A program made the position numbers and the translations under genes. The notes under the pieces are model-generated. The model saw only the letters and a list, made by a program, of their open reading frames with translations. It was not told the origin of the DNA and ran no database searches. Positions 18,407 through 27,183 of a stretch of DNA of 64,000 nucleotides are shown in pieces. Position 1 is the first letter of the stretch. Each line of letters opens with the position of its first letter. Source of the stretch: CAZJCK01 sp964544635 (lineage in GTDB: Bacteria; Zixibacteria; MSB-5A5; GN15; FEB-12); contig CAZJCK010000001.1 in assembly GCA_964544635.1 (NCBI GenBank), forward strand, positions 1 to 64,000. The letters are read 5' to 3'.

Positions 18407-18991
18407 ATGCCGCAAAAAAAGCTCAACCTCATCGAGATGCCCGATGCCAGGTCATGGCGGGCATGGCTACGCCGGAATCACAAGACAGTCGACGAAATCT
18501 GGCTGGTCTATTACAAGACCGACAAGAAGCACGACATGATCGACTACGAAGCGTCGGTCGAAGAAGCGCTTTGCTATGGCTGGATCGACAGCCTGGTACG
18601 CAAGCTCGACGATGTACGTTACGCCCGCAAGTTCACGCCACGTAAACCCAAATCGGTCTGGTCGGACCTGAACAAGAAGCGCGTCGCCAAACTGATCAAG
18701 GAAAAACGTATGACCAAAATCGGCCAGGCGCTCATCGATGCCGCCAAAGTCGACGGTTCCTGGGATGACAAGCCGCCGGTGACAAAGATCGCGCTGGAAA
18801 TTCATCCTGATTTCGGGAAAGCGCTCGATAAGAACAAGAAGGCGCGGACCTTCTTTGATAACCTGGCGCCGTCACATCGCAAACGCTTCATTCAATGGAT
18901 CAATGCCGCGAAGCGCGACGCAACGCGTGAGCGCCGCATCAAGGAAGCGATCGAACATCTGAAGAACGAAATTACGCTGGGGATGAAGTGA
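18407..18991 (+). CDS. YdeI/OmpD-associated (bacteriocin-protection) family protein
   Basis: This is a 194-residue soluble protein and the only plus-strand protein gene I accept. It carries the YdeI/OmdA signature: a SWRAWLRRNHKTVDEIWLVYYKT block, DYEASVEEALCYGWIDSL, the basic RYARKFTPRKPKSVWSDLNKKRV segment, and a C-terminal helix pair with KARTFFDNLAPSHRKRFIQWI that matches the OmdA domain. Members are linked to outer-membrane protein and antimicrobial-peptide phenotypes in enterobacteria, but the biochemistry is unknown. It lies 85 bp downstream of tRNA-Sec with no clear terminator between, so read-through is possible. The ribosome site is weak. Confidence 0.85.
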   Translation: MPQKKLNLIEMPDARSWRAWLRRNHKTVDEIWLVYYKTDKKHDMIDYEASVEEALCYGWIDSLVRKLDDVRYARKFTPRKPKSVWSDLNKKRVAKLIKEKRMTKIGQALIDAAKVDGSWDDKPPVTKIALEIHPDFGKALDKNKKARTFFDNLAPSHRKRFIQWINAAKRDATRERRIKEAIEHLKNEITLGMK

Positions 18992-19049
18992 GCTTCTTCG
19001 TAGGGCAGCCTTAGCCTTGGAATGCTGCCACGGAGGCTATGAACGGGCA

Positions 19050-19126
19050 GACGGGGACCTCTGCCGCACACAGAAAAACTCCTACTCCAATGTGCGGCTG
19101 GATTCCCGCTTTCGCGGGAATGACAT
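19050..19126. repeat. 77-bp direct repeat, copy 1
   Basis: It begins GACGGGGACCTCTGCC and ends with a perfect 8-bp stem-loop ATTCCCGC-TTTC-GCGGGAAT (19102-19121). It matches copy 2 at 74 of 77 positions. The ATTCCC(N8)GGGAAT core is the same pattern as the Neisseria dRS3 element and the repeats that yield spurious CHSRESGNPA peptides in many genomes. Confidence 0.85.
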
Positions 19127-19190
19127 ACTGTACTCGATTGATATCTATGACTGCCGGGCGGCGGACTTGCCACGCAACTTAAGATCGGCG

Positions 19191-19267
19191 GACGGGGACC
19201 TCTGCCGCACACAGAAAAACTCCTACTCAAATGTGAGGCTGGATTCCCGCTTCCGCGGGAATGACAT
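19191..19267. repeat. 77-bp direct repeat, copy 2
   Basis: Same orientation as copy 1, starting 141 bp after it. There are three substitutions, one of them in the loop of the stem-loop (ATTCCCGC-TTCC-GCGGGAAT, 19243-19262); the stem itself is preserved. Confidence 0.85.
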
Positions 19268-19363
19268 TCTTTCATTTCCGTGTGCGATAGCCGAAAACAT
19301 CTGCCCGTCTGTTATTTCAAGGGCAGCCGCCCAAGGCTGAGGCTGCCATGCAATGACTGTGTC

Positions 19364-20284
19364 TTACTTCTTGATCTCCGGGTCGATATGGATGATCACG
19401 TGCGTGATATCGGCAAACTCCACCAGCATACTCTGCTTGACCTGCCGGGCGATGGCGTGCCCGTCACGCACGGTCTGGTCCGGGTCGACCACGATGTGCA
19501 ACTCCACAAAAATCTGGCTGCCCGAGTACCGCGCCTTCAAATCGTGCACCTGGCGTACTCCCGGGAAAGAACCGGCAAAAGTGCGAATCTGCTCGAGCAC
19601 CTCACGGTCGGGCGCGGTATCGGACAGTTCCCGCAGCGCCGCAATCGCCAACTGTAACCCGACCCGTCCGACGAAAATCGTCACTACCAGCGCCGCGATG
19701 GCGTCGGCTAAGTGCCATTCCGGGTTGACAAAGGTGGCGCCGACACCAATCAACACGGCCACCGACGACAGGGCGTCGGAACGGTGATGCCAGGCGTTGG
19801 CGATCAGTGCCATACTTTTGAGTCTCCGCCCGACGATAATCGTATACCAGTACATCCCTTCCTTCAGGGCAATACTGATCACCGCCGCCCAGACTGCCAG
19901 GAGCGACGGTTGTGCCACATTGTGACGATAGATCGAAAGAATGGCGTTATAGGCAATACCAATCGATACCGCCAACAAGATCAGCCCAACCAGCATCGAA
20001 GAAATTGTCTCGATACGGGCATGACCGTACGGATGATCGGCATCCGCCCCCTTGCGTCCCCATTTCAAGCCGAACAGCACGACGGCATCGGAGAACAGGT
20101 CGGATACCGAATGGACACCATCGGCGACCAGCGCCTGCGACCTGGCGACAATCCCGGCCCAGATTTTGAAGACGACCAGCAGGAGATTGACGGCCATGCC
20201 AACCCACGTCACTCTCATGCCGTCCCGCAGGCCAGATTCTCCGGTCGGCTCAACTGCGGCGTGATCTTTTGTCGTGCCGGACAT
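19364..20284 (-). CDS. Cation diffusion facilitator (CDF) metal transporter
   Basis: A 306-residue divalent-metal/proton antiporter when started at ATG 20284 (MSGTTKDHAAVEP); a GTG 51 bp earlier has no spaced ribosome site. It has six membrane segments. The paired HxxxD metal sites are present in TM2 (DGVHSVSDLFSDAVVL) and TM5 (AWHHRSDALSSVAVL), followed by the cytoplasmic ferredoxin-like domain ending FADITHVIIHIDPEIKK. HxxxD in TM2 rather than DxxxD suggests Zn, Fe or Mn rather than a fixed metal. The gene stands alone, 220 bp after bshB1, with the repeat island downstream. Confidence 0.93.
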   Translation of the reverse strand: MSGTTKDHAAVEPTGESGLRDGMRVTWVGMAVNLLLVVFKIWAGIVARSQALVADGVHSVSDLFSDAVVLFGLKWGRKGADADHPYGHARIETISSMLVGLILLAVSIGIAYNAILSIYRHNVAQPSLLAVWAAVISIALKEGMYWYTIIVGRRLKSMALIANAWHHRSDALSSVAVLIGVGATFVNPEWHLADAIAALVVTIFVGRVGLQLAIAALRELSDTAPDREVLEQIRTFAGSFPGVRQVHDLKARYSGSQIFVELHIVVDPDQTVRDGHAIARQVKQSMLVEFADITHVIIHIDPEIKK

Positions 20285-20504
20285 GAGTAAAGGATAGGGT
20301 TTGGGTGACGACGCAGGCAAGAATGAAAACGACACCTCACATCAGGTCATCGCGGCGAAGGCCGGCACTTGCGAGATCGATTCAGGAACGGGAGTGCAGA
20401 ACAGAACGCAGCAGCCCTTGGCTCGTCACCGCTTAGTGAATGCCTCGGGGCGATGCAAGGTTGGAAGCGCGGATCCCGGACGGCGCAGGGATCACCGATG
20501 ATGA

Positions 20505-21281
20505 CTAAATCGACCGGACCGGCATCGCCTGCGGGTCGTCGATCAGGATCTGCTCCTTGAGCGTAAACGCCTCGGCGAATTCCACCCCCACCAGCTGGCC
20601 GAACTGGTGCGCCCGGGTGTACAACAGATCGTAGATATTGATCCCCGGCGCAAAGATGTCCTTGCCCCCGGACTTGATCAGGTCATACACGTTCAACGAT
20701 TTCCTGATCGCCTCTTTGATTCGGTCGTTGGTGCCGAACTGCGACTGGTACGCCGCCACCGCCAGCACTTTCTCCTTAAAACAGTCCGATATATCGACAA
20801 GAAACGAGTGGTCGTGATTTCGGAAGTATGAAACGTAGGCGATCTTTCGCGGGCGGTGCGGTTCGCCTTCAAGCTCGATCTTCTTCAGCCCGGCATGAAA
20901 GCAGGCGTCGAAACCGAGTTGCATGGTGATGCGATGGTCGGGGTGACGTTGCTCCCAGTGCGGCAACAACACGAGTTCCGGCCGGGTGCTGCGGATAGCG
21001 TGTGCGATCTTGTAACGATTCTCTTTGTTGTTCTGTATGTTGCCGTCCTCGATCGCCGCATTCTGACGCCACGCCAGGCCCATGATGTCGGCGGCCGCCG
21101 CCGCTTCGCGGGCGCGGTCGTCTTCGTCCCCTTTGGTGCCCAGCTCTCCCCGGGTCAGGTCGAGGACGCCAACCTTACGTCCCATCTTCGCCATCTTGAT
21201 AAGCGTCCCGCCGCACGTAATCTCGACATCATCGGGGTGCGCCGCGATCGCCAGCACATCGAGCTTGATTACCTCAGCCAC
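20505..21281 (-). CDS. bshB1: N-acetyl-alpha-D-glucosaminyl L-malate deacetylase BshB1
   Basis: BshB1 removes acetate from GlcNAc-malate, the second step of bacillithiol synthesis. From GTG 21279-21281 it has 258 residues, beginning MAEVIKLDVLAIAAHPDDVE; a GAAGAGG site lies upstream and the gene overlaps the bshA stop by 8 nt (GTGGCTGA). The open frame continues 195 bp further but only as antisense-like sequence inside bshA. The LmbE/PIG-L metal motifs AHPDDVE and the later HPDHRITMQLGFDACFHAG are intact, and the KIAYVSYFRNHDHSF segment is typical of the BshB1 branch. It is the last gene of the operon. Confidence 0.95.
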   Translation of the reverse strand: MAEVIKLDVLAIAAHPDDVEITCGGTLIKMAKMGRKVGVLDLTRGELGTKGDEDDRAREAAAAADIMGLAWRQNAAIEDGNIQNNKENRYKIAHAIRSTRPELVLLPHWEQRHPDHRITMQLGFDACFHAGLKKIELEGEPHRPRKIAYVSYFRNHDHSFLVDISDCFKEKVLAVAAYQSQFGTNDRIKEAIRKSLNVYDLIKSGGKDIFAPGINIYDLLYTRAHQFGQLVGVEFAEAFTLKEQILIDDPQAMPVRSI

Positions 21282-22401
21282 CGAGCACCTCTTCGTAGTA
21301 CTGTTCGTATTCACCGACGACCTTCTCGGCGGCGAAACGTCGCGTGGCCGATTCCGCGGCATACGAGCGGAACTCGTCGTGACGCTGCTTGTCTTTAAGC
21401 AGTGAAATCGCTGCCCGCGCCATACTGGTCGTATCGCCCACCGGTAGCAAAAAGCCGTTGCGGTAATCCTCGACAACTTCTTTCAGGCCGGTGCCCGACG
21501 TTCCAATCACCGGCACACCGCAGGCCAGCGCCTCGAGGGCCGAAAGGCCGAACGATTCTTCTTCCGACGGTATCAGGAACAGGTCGGCGCACGGCAGCAC
21601 CGCCTCGACCCGCGACTGATTGCCGAGGAATATGACTTTGCTCTCGAGATCGCGTTTCTTCACCTGCCGCCGCGCCAGGATGCTGTCCGGCCCCTCGCCG
21701 ATCAGCACCAGCCTGGCCGGGATCGCGCTCTGCACTTTCTCAAAAATGTCGATCACATCCATCGTTCGCTTGACCGGCCGGAAGTTCGACACATGTATTA
21801 GCATGAACTCATCGTCGTTGACAAACTCTTTGCGCTGACAATCGGTATTGCCGGGCTTGAACCGTTCGCCGTCAAAGAAGTTGTGCACTACCCGGATATC
21901 TCGATCGATCTTGAACACTTCTTTGGTCTCGTCGGCAAGATACTTCGATACCGCCGTGATACCGTCGGAGGCATTGATGGAAAAGCGCGTGATGTCATAA
22001 AACGACGGATCCGAGCCGACCAGCGTGATGTCGGTACCGTGCAACGTTGTTATGATTTTCGGCTGCTTCCCGTTCCCGCGCAGCAGTTCCTTCGCCAGGA
22101 AGGCGCAGGTTGCGTGCGGAATGGCATAGTGTACGTGGAAAACGTCCAGTTCATGAGTCCGCGCCACCTCCGCCATCTTGGCGGCCAGGGTGAGGGTGTA
22201 GGGAGGGTACTTGAATAACGGATAGGCGGTCGTTTCCACGCCATGGTACTGCAGGTTGGCCTGGTAACGATCGAGGCGGAAGGGCAGGGCGTAGGCGACA
22301 AAGTGCACGGTGTGGCCGCGCGTCGCCAGTTGCTGGCCCAGCTCGGTTGCAACGATACCAGAACCACCCGGAACCGGATAGCAGGTTATGCCGATTTTCA
22401 T
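21274..22401 (-). CDS. bshA: N-acetyl-alpha-D-glucosaminyl L-malate synthase BshA
   Basis: BshA is the GT4 glycosyltransferase that joins UDP-GlcNAc to L-malate to start bacillithiol synthesis. The 375-residue protein begins MKIGITCYPVPGGSGIVATEL, a diagnostic BshA N-terminus, then HFVAYALPFRLDRY, VHYAIPHATCAFLAKELL, TTLHGTDITLVGSDPSF, the HVSNFRPVKR block of the second Rossmann domain and the EESFGLSALEALACGVPVIG donor-binding motif. Its ATG directly abuts the bshC stop (TAAATG) and its end overlaps bshB1, so the three are translated together. Confidence 0.97.
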   Translation of the reverse strand: MKIGITCYPVPGGSGIVATELGQQLATRGHTVHFVAYALPFRLDRYQANLQYHGVETTAYPLFKYPPYTLTLAAKMAEVARTHELDVFHVHYAIPHATCAFLAKELLRGNGKQPKIITTLHGTDITLVGSDPSFYDITRFSINASDGITAVSKYLADETKEVFKIDRDIRVVHNFFDGERFKPGNTDCQRKEFVNDDEFMLIHVSNFRPVKRTMDVIDIFEKVQSAIPARLVLIGEGPDSILARRQVKKRDLESKVIFLGNQSRVEAVLPCADLFLIPSEEESFGLSALEALACGVPVIGTSGTGLKEVVEDYRNGFLLPVGDTTSMARAAISLLKDKQRHDEFRSYAAESATRRFAAEKVVGEYEQYYEEVLGG

Positions 22402-24021
22402 TTAGTCGTGCATCTCCCCGATGAAGATGAGTTGGTGTGATTTCTCTTCACTGTCGAGTTGCTCATGTGCAAAGTCGAGGAAGTCAAAAGAGTACTTCGA
22501 GAAAAAGTAACCGATATTGAGCGCCCGTTCCTGCAGGCCGCGGTTGGGATAGAGCGTGTTGTGGAGGCGGTAGATGCGATCGCGCGACTGCTTTGACTTC
22601 TTCTTGTGCGACGAAAAGACTTTCCCCTTGAGCTGGTTCAGCGTGTAATCAACCTTGCCGTACATCTGGTCGGCAAACTGATCGAGCTGGGGATCGAACG
22701 AGAGGCTTTCTTTCTTCAGTTTTTCAAACGCCCCCTCGACCGTCCCGCGCAACTCCTCAAACTTCTTCTCGAGATCTTCCGGGAAGCTCTCGGCGAGGAT
22801 ACGGTTGATAACCTGCTCGATATCGCCGGTTAGATCCTCGAACTTGATATCATGCTCTTCCATCAGCTTCTCATACCGGGTCTCGACAAATGTCGCCGTC
22901 GGCCGTGCCTTGTGCAACGGCGGCACGATATCAAACAACTCGAAAATCGGGTTAATCTGCGCCAGGTATGCGATCTCAGCCGGGCCGCCCTTCTGGCTCA
23001 GCACCGGAAAAAGATACGACTGCAGCAACGGCCGTGTCATGACATCGGGCGACCAGGTCCCCGGCTCGCTGCTGATCAGCTCCAACAACTCGTCACGGCT
23101 GAAAGTCCGATCCCTGGCCGCAAAGTGACCGTTCTCCATTATCACCGGCGTACGGCCGTCGAGATTGACCATGACATGCGACGCCGTGTCTTTCTTCTCC
23201 ACCTGGACATGATAGCCGCGTGACTGAATCTCGTTATTGGTATTGTGCAGGCGCCGGTGCAATTCATCCTGTTTCTCGAGAATCGAGCGGGCAAAATCGA
23301 GGCCGGCCTCTTTCGCCTCGCGGTCGCACGGATTGAAAAGTACCAGGCCGTAGTCGGCCATCAGCCGCGCCATGAACTTACCGAAGGCGCTGACGAACGT
23401 ATCATCTGTCGTATAGCACTCATCAACCAGGTCGTACAGTTGTGTGGTAAAGTCGGTCTCGCCCAGCACCTCTTTGAGCGCCTCTTTGGCCGCCCCCAGC
23501 GCCTCGGCATCGGACAGTTTCAGTTGCGCGGTCGGCAGCTCGGTGTCGGGGGTGGCGTCGTATGAAACCCTGACGATCTCCGACTGGCGATTGAGTACCC
23601 AGGTGTGATTGACCTCTTCGAAATCATGATCATCACCGGCGATCCAGAAGATCGGAATGACCGTACGCCCAAGCTCCTCGCTGTAGCGTAGCGCCGCCTT
23701 GATGATACCCAGCGCCTTGATCTGCACCAGGAGCGGGCCGCCGAACAACACCGCCTGTTGCCCCGCAAAAACGCACAGGGTGTTCTGTTCGCGGAGCGAT
23801 TCGATGTTCTTGACGGTTTTCTCCCCCGCGCCAAACGCTTTGTTCTGGCGGGTAAGGATGTCGGCCATGCGGTCGCGCGGGAAACTCTTCCGGTCGAGCT
23901 GTTCGGCGACACTCTTCAAATCGGATGCGCGGTAAAACGAACTCGCCGAGTCACGCTCGGCGAGAAAGTCCAGATAGATTTTCGAGTATCCCAGTTGGGA
24001 CGGTTCAACGAGTGTTGTCAT
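22402..24021 (-). CDS. bshC: Putative cysteine ligase BshC (bacillithiol synthesis)
   Basis: BshC adds cysteine to GlcN-malate to finish bacillithiol. The 539-residue protein matches the family in length and blocks: SFYRASDLKSVAEQLDRK near the N-terminus, FAGQQAVLFGGPLLVQIKAL, the nucleotidyl-transferase-like VIPIFWIAGDDHDFEEVNHT, a long helical coiled middle (about 370-480) and the C-terminal HNTLYPNRGLQERALNIGYF. Its ATG immediately follows the TAG of the RND pump gene with no gap, which ties bacillithiol synthesis to the efflux operon. Confidence 0.95.
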   Translation of the reverse strand: MTTLVEPSQLGYSKIYLDFLAERDSASSFYRASDLKSVAEQLDRKSFPRDRMADILTRQNKAFGAGEKTVKNIESLREQNTLCVFAGQQAVLFGGPLLVQIKALGIIKAALRYSEELGRTVIPIFWIAGDDHDFEEVNHTWVLNRQSEIVRVSYDATPDTELPTAQLKLSDAEALGAAKEALKEVLGETDFTTQLYDLVDECYTTDDTFVSAFGKFMARLMADYGLVLFNPCDREAKEAGLDFARSILEKQDELHRRLHNTNNEIQSRGYHVQVEKKDTASHVMVNLDGRTPVIMENGHFAARDRTFSRDELLELISSEPGTWSPDVMTRPLLQSYLFPVLSQKGGPAEIAYLAQINPIFELFDIVPPLHKARPTATFVETRYEKLMEEHDIKFEDLTGDIEQVINRILAESFPEDLEKKFEELRGTVEGAFEKLKKESLSFDPQLDQFADQMYGKVDYTLNQLKGKVFSSHKKKSKQSRDRIYRLHNTLYPNRGLQERALNIGYFFSKYSFDFLDFAHEQLDSEEKSHQLIFIGEMHD

Positions 24022-27000
24022 CTACGCCTCGGTTTTCGATTCCGTGACAGTCGCATGCTCTTCGTACGACCGGTCGCTGCCTTTCTTGCGGCGGAACAGG
24101 TTGACGAAGTCCTCAACGATCGTGTAGACCACCGGCACGACCACAAGCGTCAGCAATGTCGACGAGATCATCCCGCCGATCGCGGCGCGCGCCATCGAGG
24201 CCCGCATTTCGGCGCCCGGTCCCAGGCCCAGCGCCAGCGGCAGCATGCCGAAGACGGTTGCGAACGTCGTCATCAAAATCGGGCGTAACCGTATCGGGCC
24301 GGCGATCTTGATCGCTTCCTCCCTCTGAACACCCTTTTCTCGCTGTTGTTTCACGAAATCTATGAGCAGGATGGCGTTCTTGGTCACCAGGCCCATCAGC
24401 AAGACAATGCCGATCAACGACATAATCGAGAACGAGGAACCGATCAGGCCCAGAATCGCCCCGATCAGCGAAAGCGGCAGCGACAGCATGATCGAGAACG
24501 GATCCCAGAACGACTCGTACTGCGAGGCCAGCAACAGGTAAATGAACACCACTGCCAGGATCAGCGCCTTGAAGATATTCTGGAACGACTCGGTCATCAG
24601 TTCGGCCTCACCGATCGGCTTGATCTCATAGCCGGGCGGCAGATCGATCTCCGCGTTTACCCGTTCCATCGCCTGGTTGGTGATGGTACCGGCAAAGAAG
24701 CCGGTGGCGGCATTGGCGCCGACCCGGGCCTCGCGCTTGCGGTCGTACCGGTTGTACTGTCCGATCGCCTCTTCTTTGTACAGCCGGGCCACCCGGTCAA
24801 GCGGCAGCAACACAGTCTCCACACCCGGGATCTCCTTGGTCGAGACGATCAAAATACGCCCCAGGTCATCAACCGAGCCCCGGAACCGCTCCTGCAAACG
24901 CATCCGGACATCGTATTCTTCGTTGCCGTCCTTAAACTGCGTAATGTCATCCCCTTCCACCAGGTCCCGGACCGTGGTCGGAATGGTATACAGCGACAAT
25001 CCGAGGTCGTCGGCATACTTGCGATCGACCTCAACCCGAATCTCCGGCTTGCCCTCTTCAAGACTGTTATCCACATCTACCGCGCCGGGGATATCCTTCA
25101 CAATCTGTTCGACCTCATGCACCAGCTCACGGATCTGGTCGAGATCCTGCCCCTGCACCGACAGCGTGATCGGCTTGTCGGTCCCGCCCTCGGCCTGTTC
25201 ACCGTTGTTGACGGCGTAATTGATACCGGGAATGTCGCGCAACAGGTAGCGAACCGAATCCATGAGCTGACGGTCGGAGTAGTCGCGTTCGTTGATCGGC
25301 ACCAGTTGGCAGAGGATCCGTCCTTCCTGCACCGCCACATTTTCACCACCGATGGCGACATAAATACCGGTCACTTCCTCGAAATCGCGCAGCACCTGTT
25401 CGATTTGGGCGGCCCGCTGCGACGTTTCTTCCAGCGTCGTACCCGGCGGCGTATCGAAGTTCACGCCCAACTTGCTCTGGTCGGCCTGCGGCACAAACTC
25501 GCTGCCGACGAGCGGTGTAAAGGTCAACCCAATAGCAGCCGCGAACGACAACGTGGCAATCAGCACCACGGTCACGCGGTGCTGCAGCGCCCAGGTCAGA
25601 GTGCGCTTGTACGGATCTTTCAGCTTTTCAAATGTCCGGTTCCATACCGACAGGGCGCTGCGTACCCGGTCCCATACTTTCGAAAGGCCGCGCACTCTGC
25701 GACCTCCGTTTTCGTCGGTGAGGAAGCGTGACGACAACATCGGAGTGAGCGTAAACGCCACGAACAGCGAGATCAACACCGCAAAGGCAACGGTGATACC
25801 GAACTCCAGGAAGAACCGTCCGACGATGCCCTCCATGAAGGCCACCGGTACAAACACGGCTACAATCGAAAAGGTGGTCGCCATCACGGCCAGGCCGATC
25901 TCTTTGGTGCCGCTGACGGCCGCTTCCATGGCGGATCTTCCCTCTTCCATGTGGCGATAGATATTTTCTATAACCACAATGGCGTCGTCAATGAGAATGC
26001 CGACCGCCAGCGACAATCCCAACAGGGTCATGAAGTTGATGGTAAAGCCGAGCGTGTTCATAATCGTGAAGGCGGCGATGATCGAAATCGGAATCGACAG
26101 GCCGGTGATGATAGTCGGACGCCAGTTCAAGAGGAAGAGGTAGATGACGATGATCGCCAGAATAGTACCGAACTGGATGTTGAACAGGATTTCATGGATC
26201 GAGTCGCGGATAAACACCGAGTTGTCCTGCACGACGGTCATGACAACATCGGGCGGCAGCTCTTCATCGAGCAGCGACAGTTCCTCGCGTACTCCCTCGG
26301 CGACATCGACGACGTTCGATCCCGACTGCTGGATTACTTCCACCGCCACCGCCGGGTTGCCGTTGTAACGGGCCAGTGAGCGCTGCTCTTCTACCGAGTC
26401 GGCGACGACGGCGATATCTTTCAGGAAGACCGGCACACCGTTGTTCTTCTTCACCACGATATCGCGGAAGGCGCCGACGGTTTCGAGCCGGCCCGCCATC
26501 CGTACCAGGTACTCGCGGCCGGCTTCATCGACACGGCCACCCGGAATCTCCATGTTGGCGGCGGCCACGCTGTTGCGGACATCGTCAACCGTCACGCCCA
26601 GCGCTTCCATCTGTTCCAGGTTCAGCGCCACCTGGATCTCCCGCTCCCGGCCGCCGATCAGGCGGACACTTCCGACCCCCGACACCCCTTCGAGCCGTCG
26701 CTGCACGATGTTCTTCGACAGTTCGGTAACTTCGCGAATGGGACGATTCCCCGCTACCGTGATATACATAATCGGCTGCGACATCGGGTCGAACTGCGAC
26801 ACGATCGGTTCGTCGATGTCTTCCGGCAGGAGGCTGCGTACGCCGGCGACCTTCTCGCGCACATCCTGGGTCGCAACCGTACCGTCACGTTCCAACTCGA
26901 ACTCGACGATAATCAGGCTGTAGCCTTCGCTTGACACCGTCTGGATATGTCGGATGCCCGACACCTCGTTGATGGCGTCTTCAATTTCCTTGGACACCTC

Positions 27001-27183
27001 GGTTTCGACAGTCTCGGCCGACGCTCCCGGGTACACCGTTTGCACGACCGTGATCGGGAAGTCAATCTCCGGGAAGAGCCGCACCGACAGCATGGTGTAG
27101 GAGAACCACCCCAACACCAGCAGGGCGCCGATCATCATGGTCGCAAAAACCGGCCGCTTGACAGATAGTTCGGAGAGTTTCAT
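24022..27183 (-). CDS. RND-family efflux pump, inner-membrane transporter (HAE1/AcrB type)
   Basis: A 1053-residue proton-driven pump of the hydrophobe/amphiphile efflux family. It has TM1, a large periplasmic loop, TM2-7, a second periplasmic loop and TM8-12, the usual length. The proton-relay Asp pair is in GILIDDAIVVIENIYRHMEEG (TM4) and the partner Lys in LLMGLVTKNAILLIDFVKQQ (TM10). KTAIL-type metal-pump motifs are absent, so organic compounds are the likelier substrates. Its ATG overlaps the adaptor stop by one base, and bshC starts right after its stop. The tail is charged (YEEHATVTESKTEA). Confidence 0.95.
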   Translation of the reverse strand: MKLSELSVKRPVFATMMIGALLVLGWFSYTMLSVRLFPEIDFPITVVQTVYPGASAETVETEVSKEIEDAINEVSGIRHIQTVSSEGYSLIIVEFELERDGTVATQDVREKVAGVRSLLPEDIDEPIVSQFDPMSQPIMYITVAGNRPIREVTELSKNIVQRRLEGVSGVGSVRLIGGREREIQVALNLEQMEALGVTVDDVRNSVAAANMEIPGGRVDEAGREYLVRMAGRLETVGAFRDIVVKKNNGVPVFLKDIAVVADSVEEQRSLARYNGNPAVAVEVIQQSGSNVVDVAEGVREELSLLDEELPPDVVMTVVQDNSVFIRDSIHEILFNIQFGTILAIIVIYLFLLNWRPTIITGLSIPISIIAAFTIMNTLGFTINFMTLLGLSLAVGILIDDAIVVIENIYRHMEEGRSAMEAAVSGTKEIGLAVMATTFSIVAVFVPVAFMEGIVGRFFLEFGITVAFAVLISLFVAFTLTPMLSSRFLTDENGGRRVRGLSKVWDRVRSALSVWNRTFEKLKDPYKRTLTWALQHRVTVVLIATLSFAAAIGLTFTPLVGSEFVPQADQSKLGVNFDTPPGTTLEETSQRAAQIEQVLRDFEEVTGIYVAIGGENVAVQEGRILCQLVPINERDYSDRQLMDSVRYLLRDIPGINYAVNNGEQAEGGTDKPITLSVQGQDLDQIRELVHEVEQIVKDIPGAVDVDNSLEEGKPEIRVEVDRKYADDLGLSLYTIPTTVRDLVEGDDITQFKDGNEEYDVRMRLQERFRGSVDDLGRILIVSTKEIPGVETVLLPLDRVARLYKEEAIGQYNRYDRKREARVGANAATGFFAGTITNQAMERVNAEIDLPPGYEIKPIGEAELMTESFQNIFKALILAVVFIYLLLASQYESFWDPFSIMLSLPLSLIGAILGLIGSSFSIMSLIGIVLLMGLVTKNAILLIDFVKQQREKGVQREEAIKIAGPIRLRPILMTTFATVFGMLPLALGLGPGAEMRASMARAAIGGMISSTLLTLVVVPVVYTIVEDFVNLFRRKKGSDRSYEEHATVTESKTEA

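Larger units (their letters stand above)
19004..19347. repeat. 344-bp repeat island with terminal inverted repeats (MITE-like)
   Basis: The YdeI-CDF intergenic stretch (18992-19363) holds no gene. Its ends, 19004-19029 and 19322-19347, are 26-nt inverted repeats matching at 22 positions (GGCAGCCTTAGCCTTGG versus GGCAGCCTCAGCCTTGG), each itself partly palindromic. Between them lie two direct 77-bp repeats. No transposase is encoded and no target duplication is obvious. A non-autonomous element or a REP-like cluster is inferred. Confidence 0.55.

Noticed and set aside
19050..19267. CRISPR-like pair of repeats
   Set aside because: Only two 77-bp copies with one 64-bp gap, internal hairpins unlike CRISPR repeats, and no cas genes.
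18892..19275. Minus-strand frame encoding repeated CHSRESGNPA-like peptide
   Set aside because: It is translation of the intergenic dRS3-like repeats, a well-known annotation artefact, and overlaps the YdeI-like gene.
21282..21476. N-terminal extension of BshB1
   Set aside because: It lies inside bshA in another frame and has no PIG-L homology; GTG 21281 has a good ribosome site.
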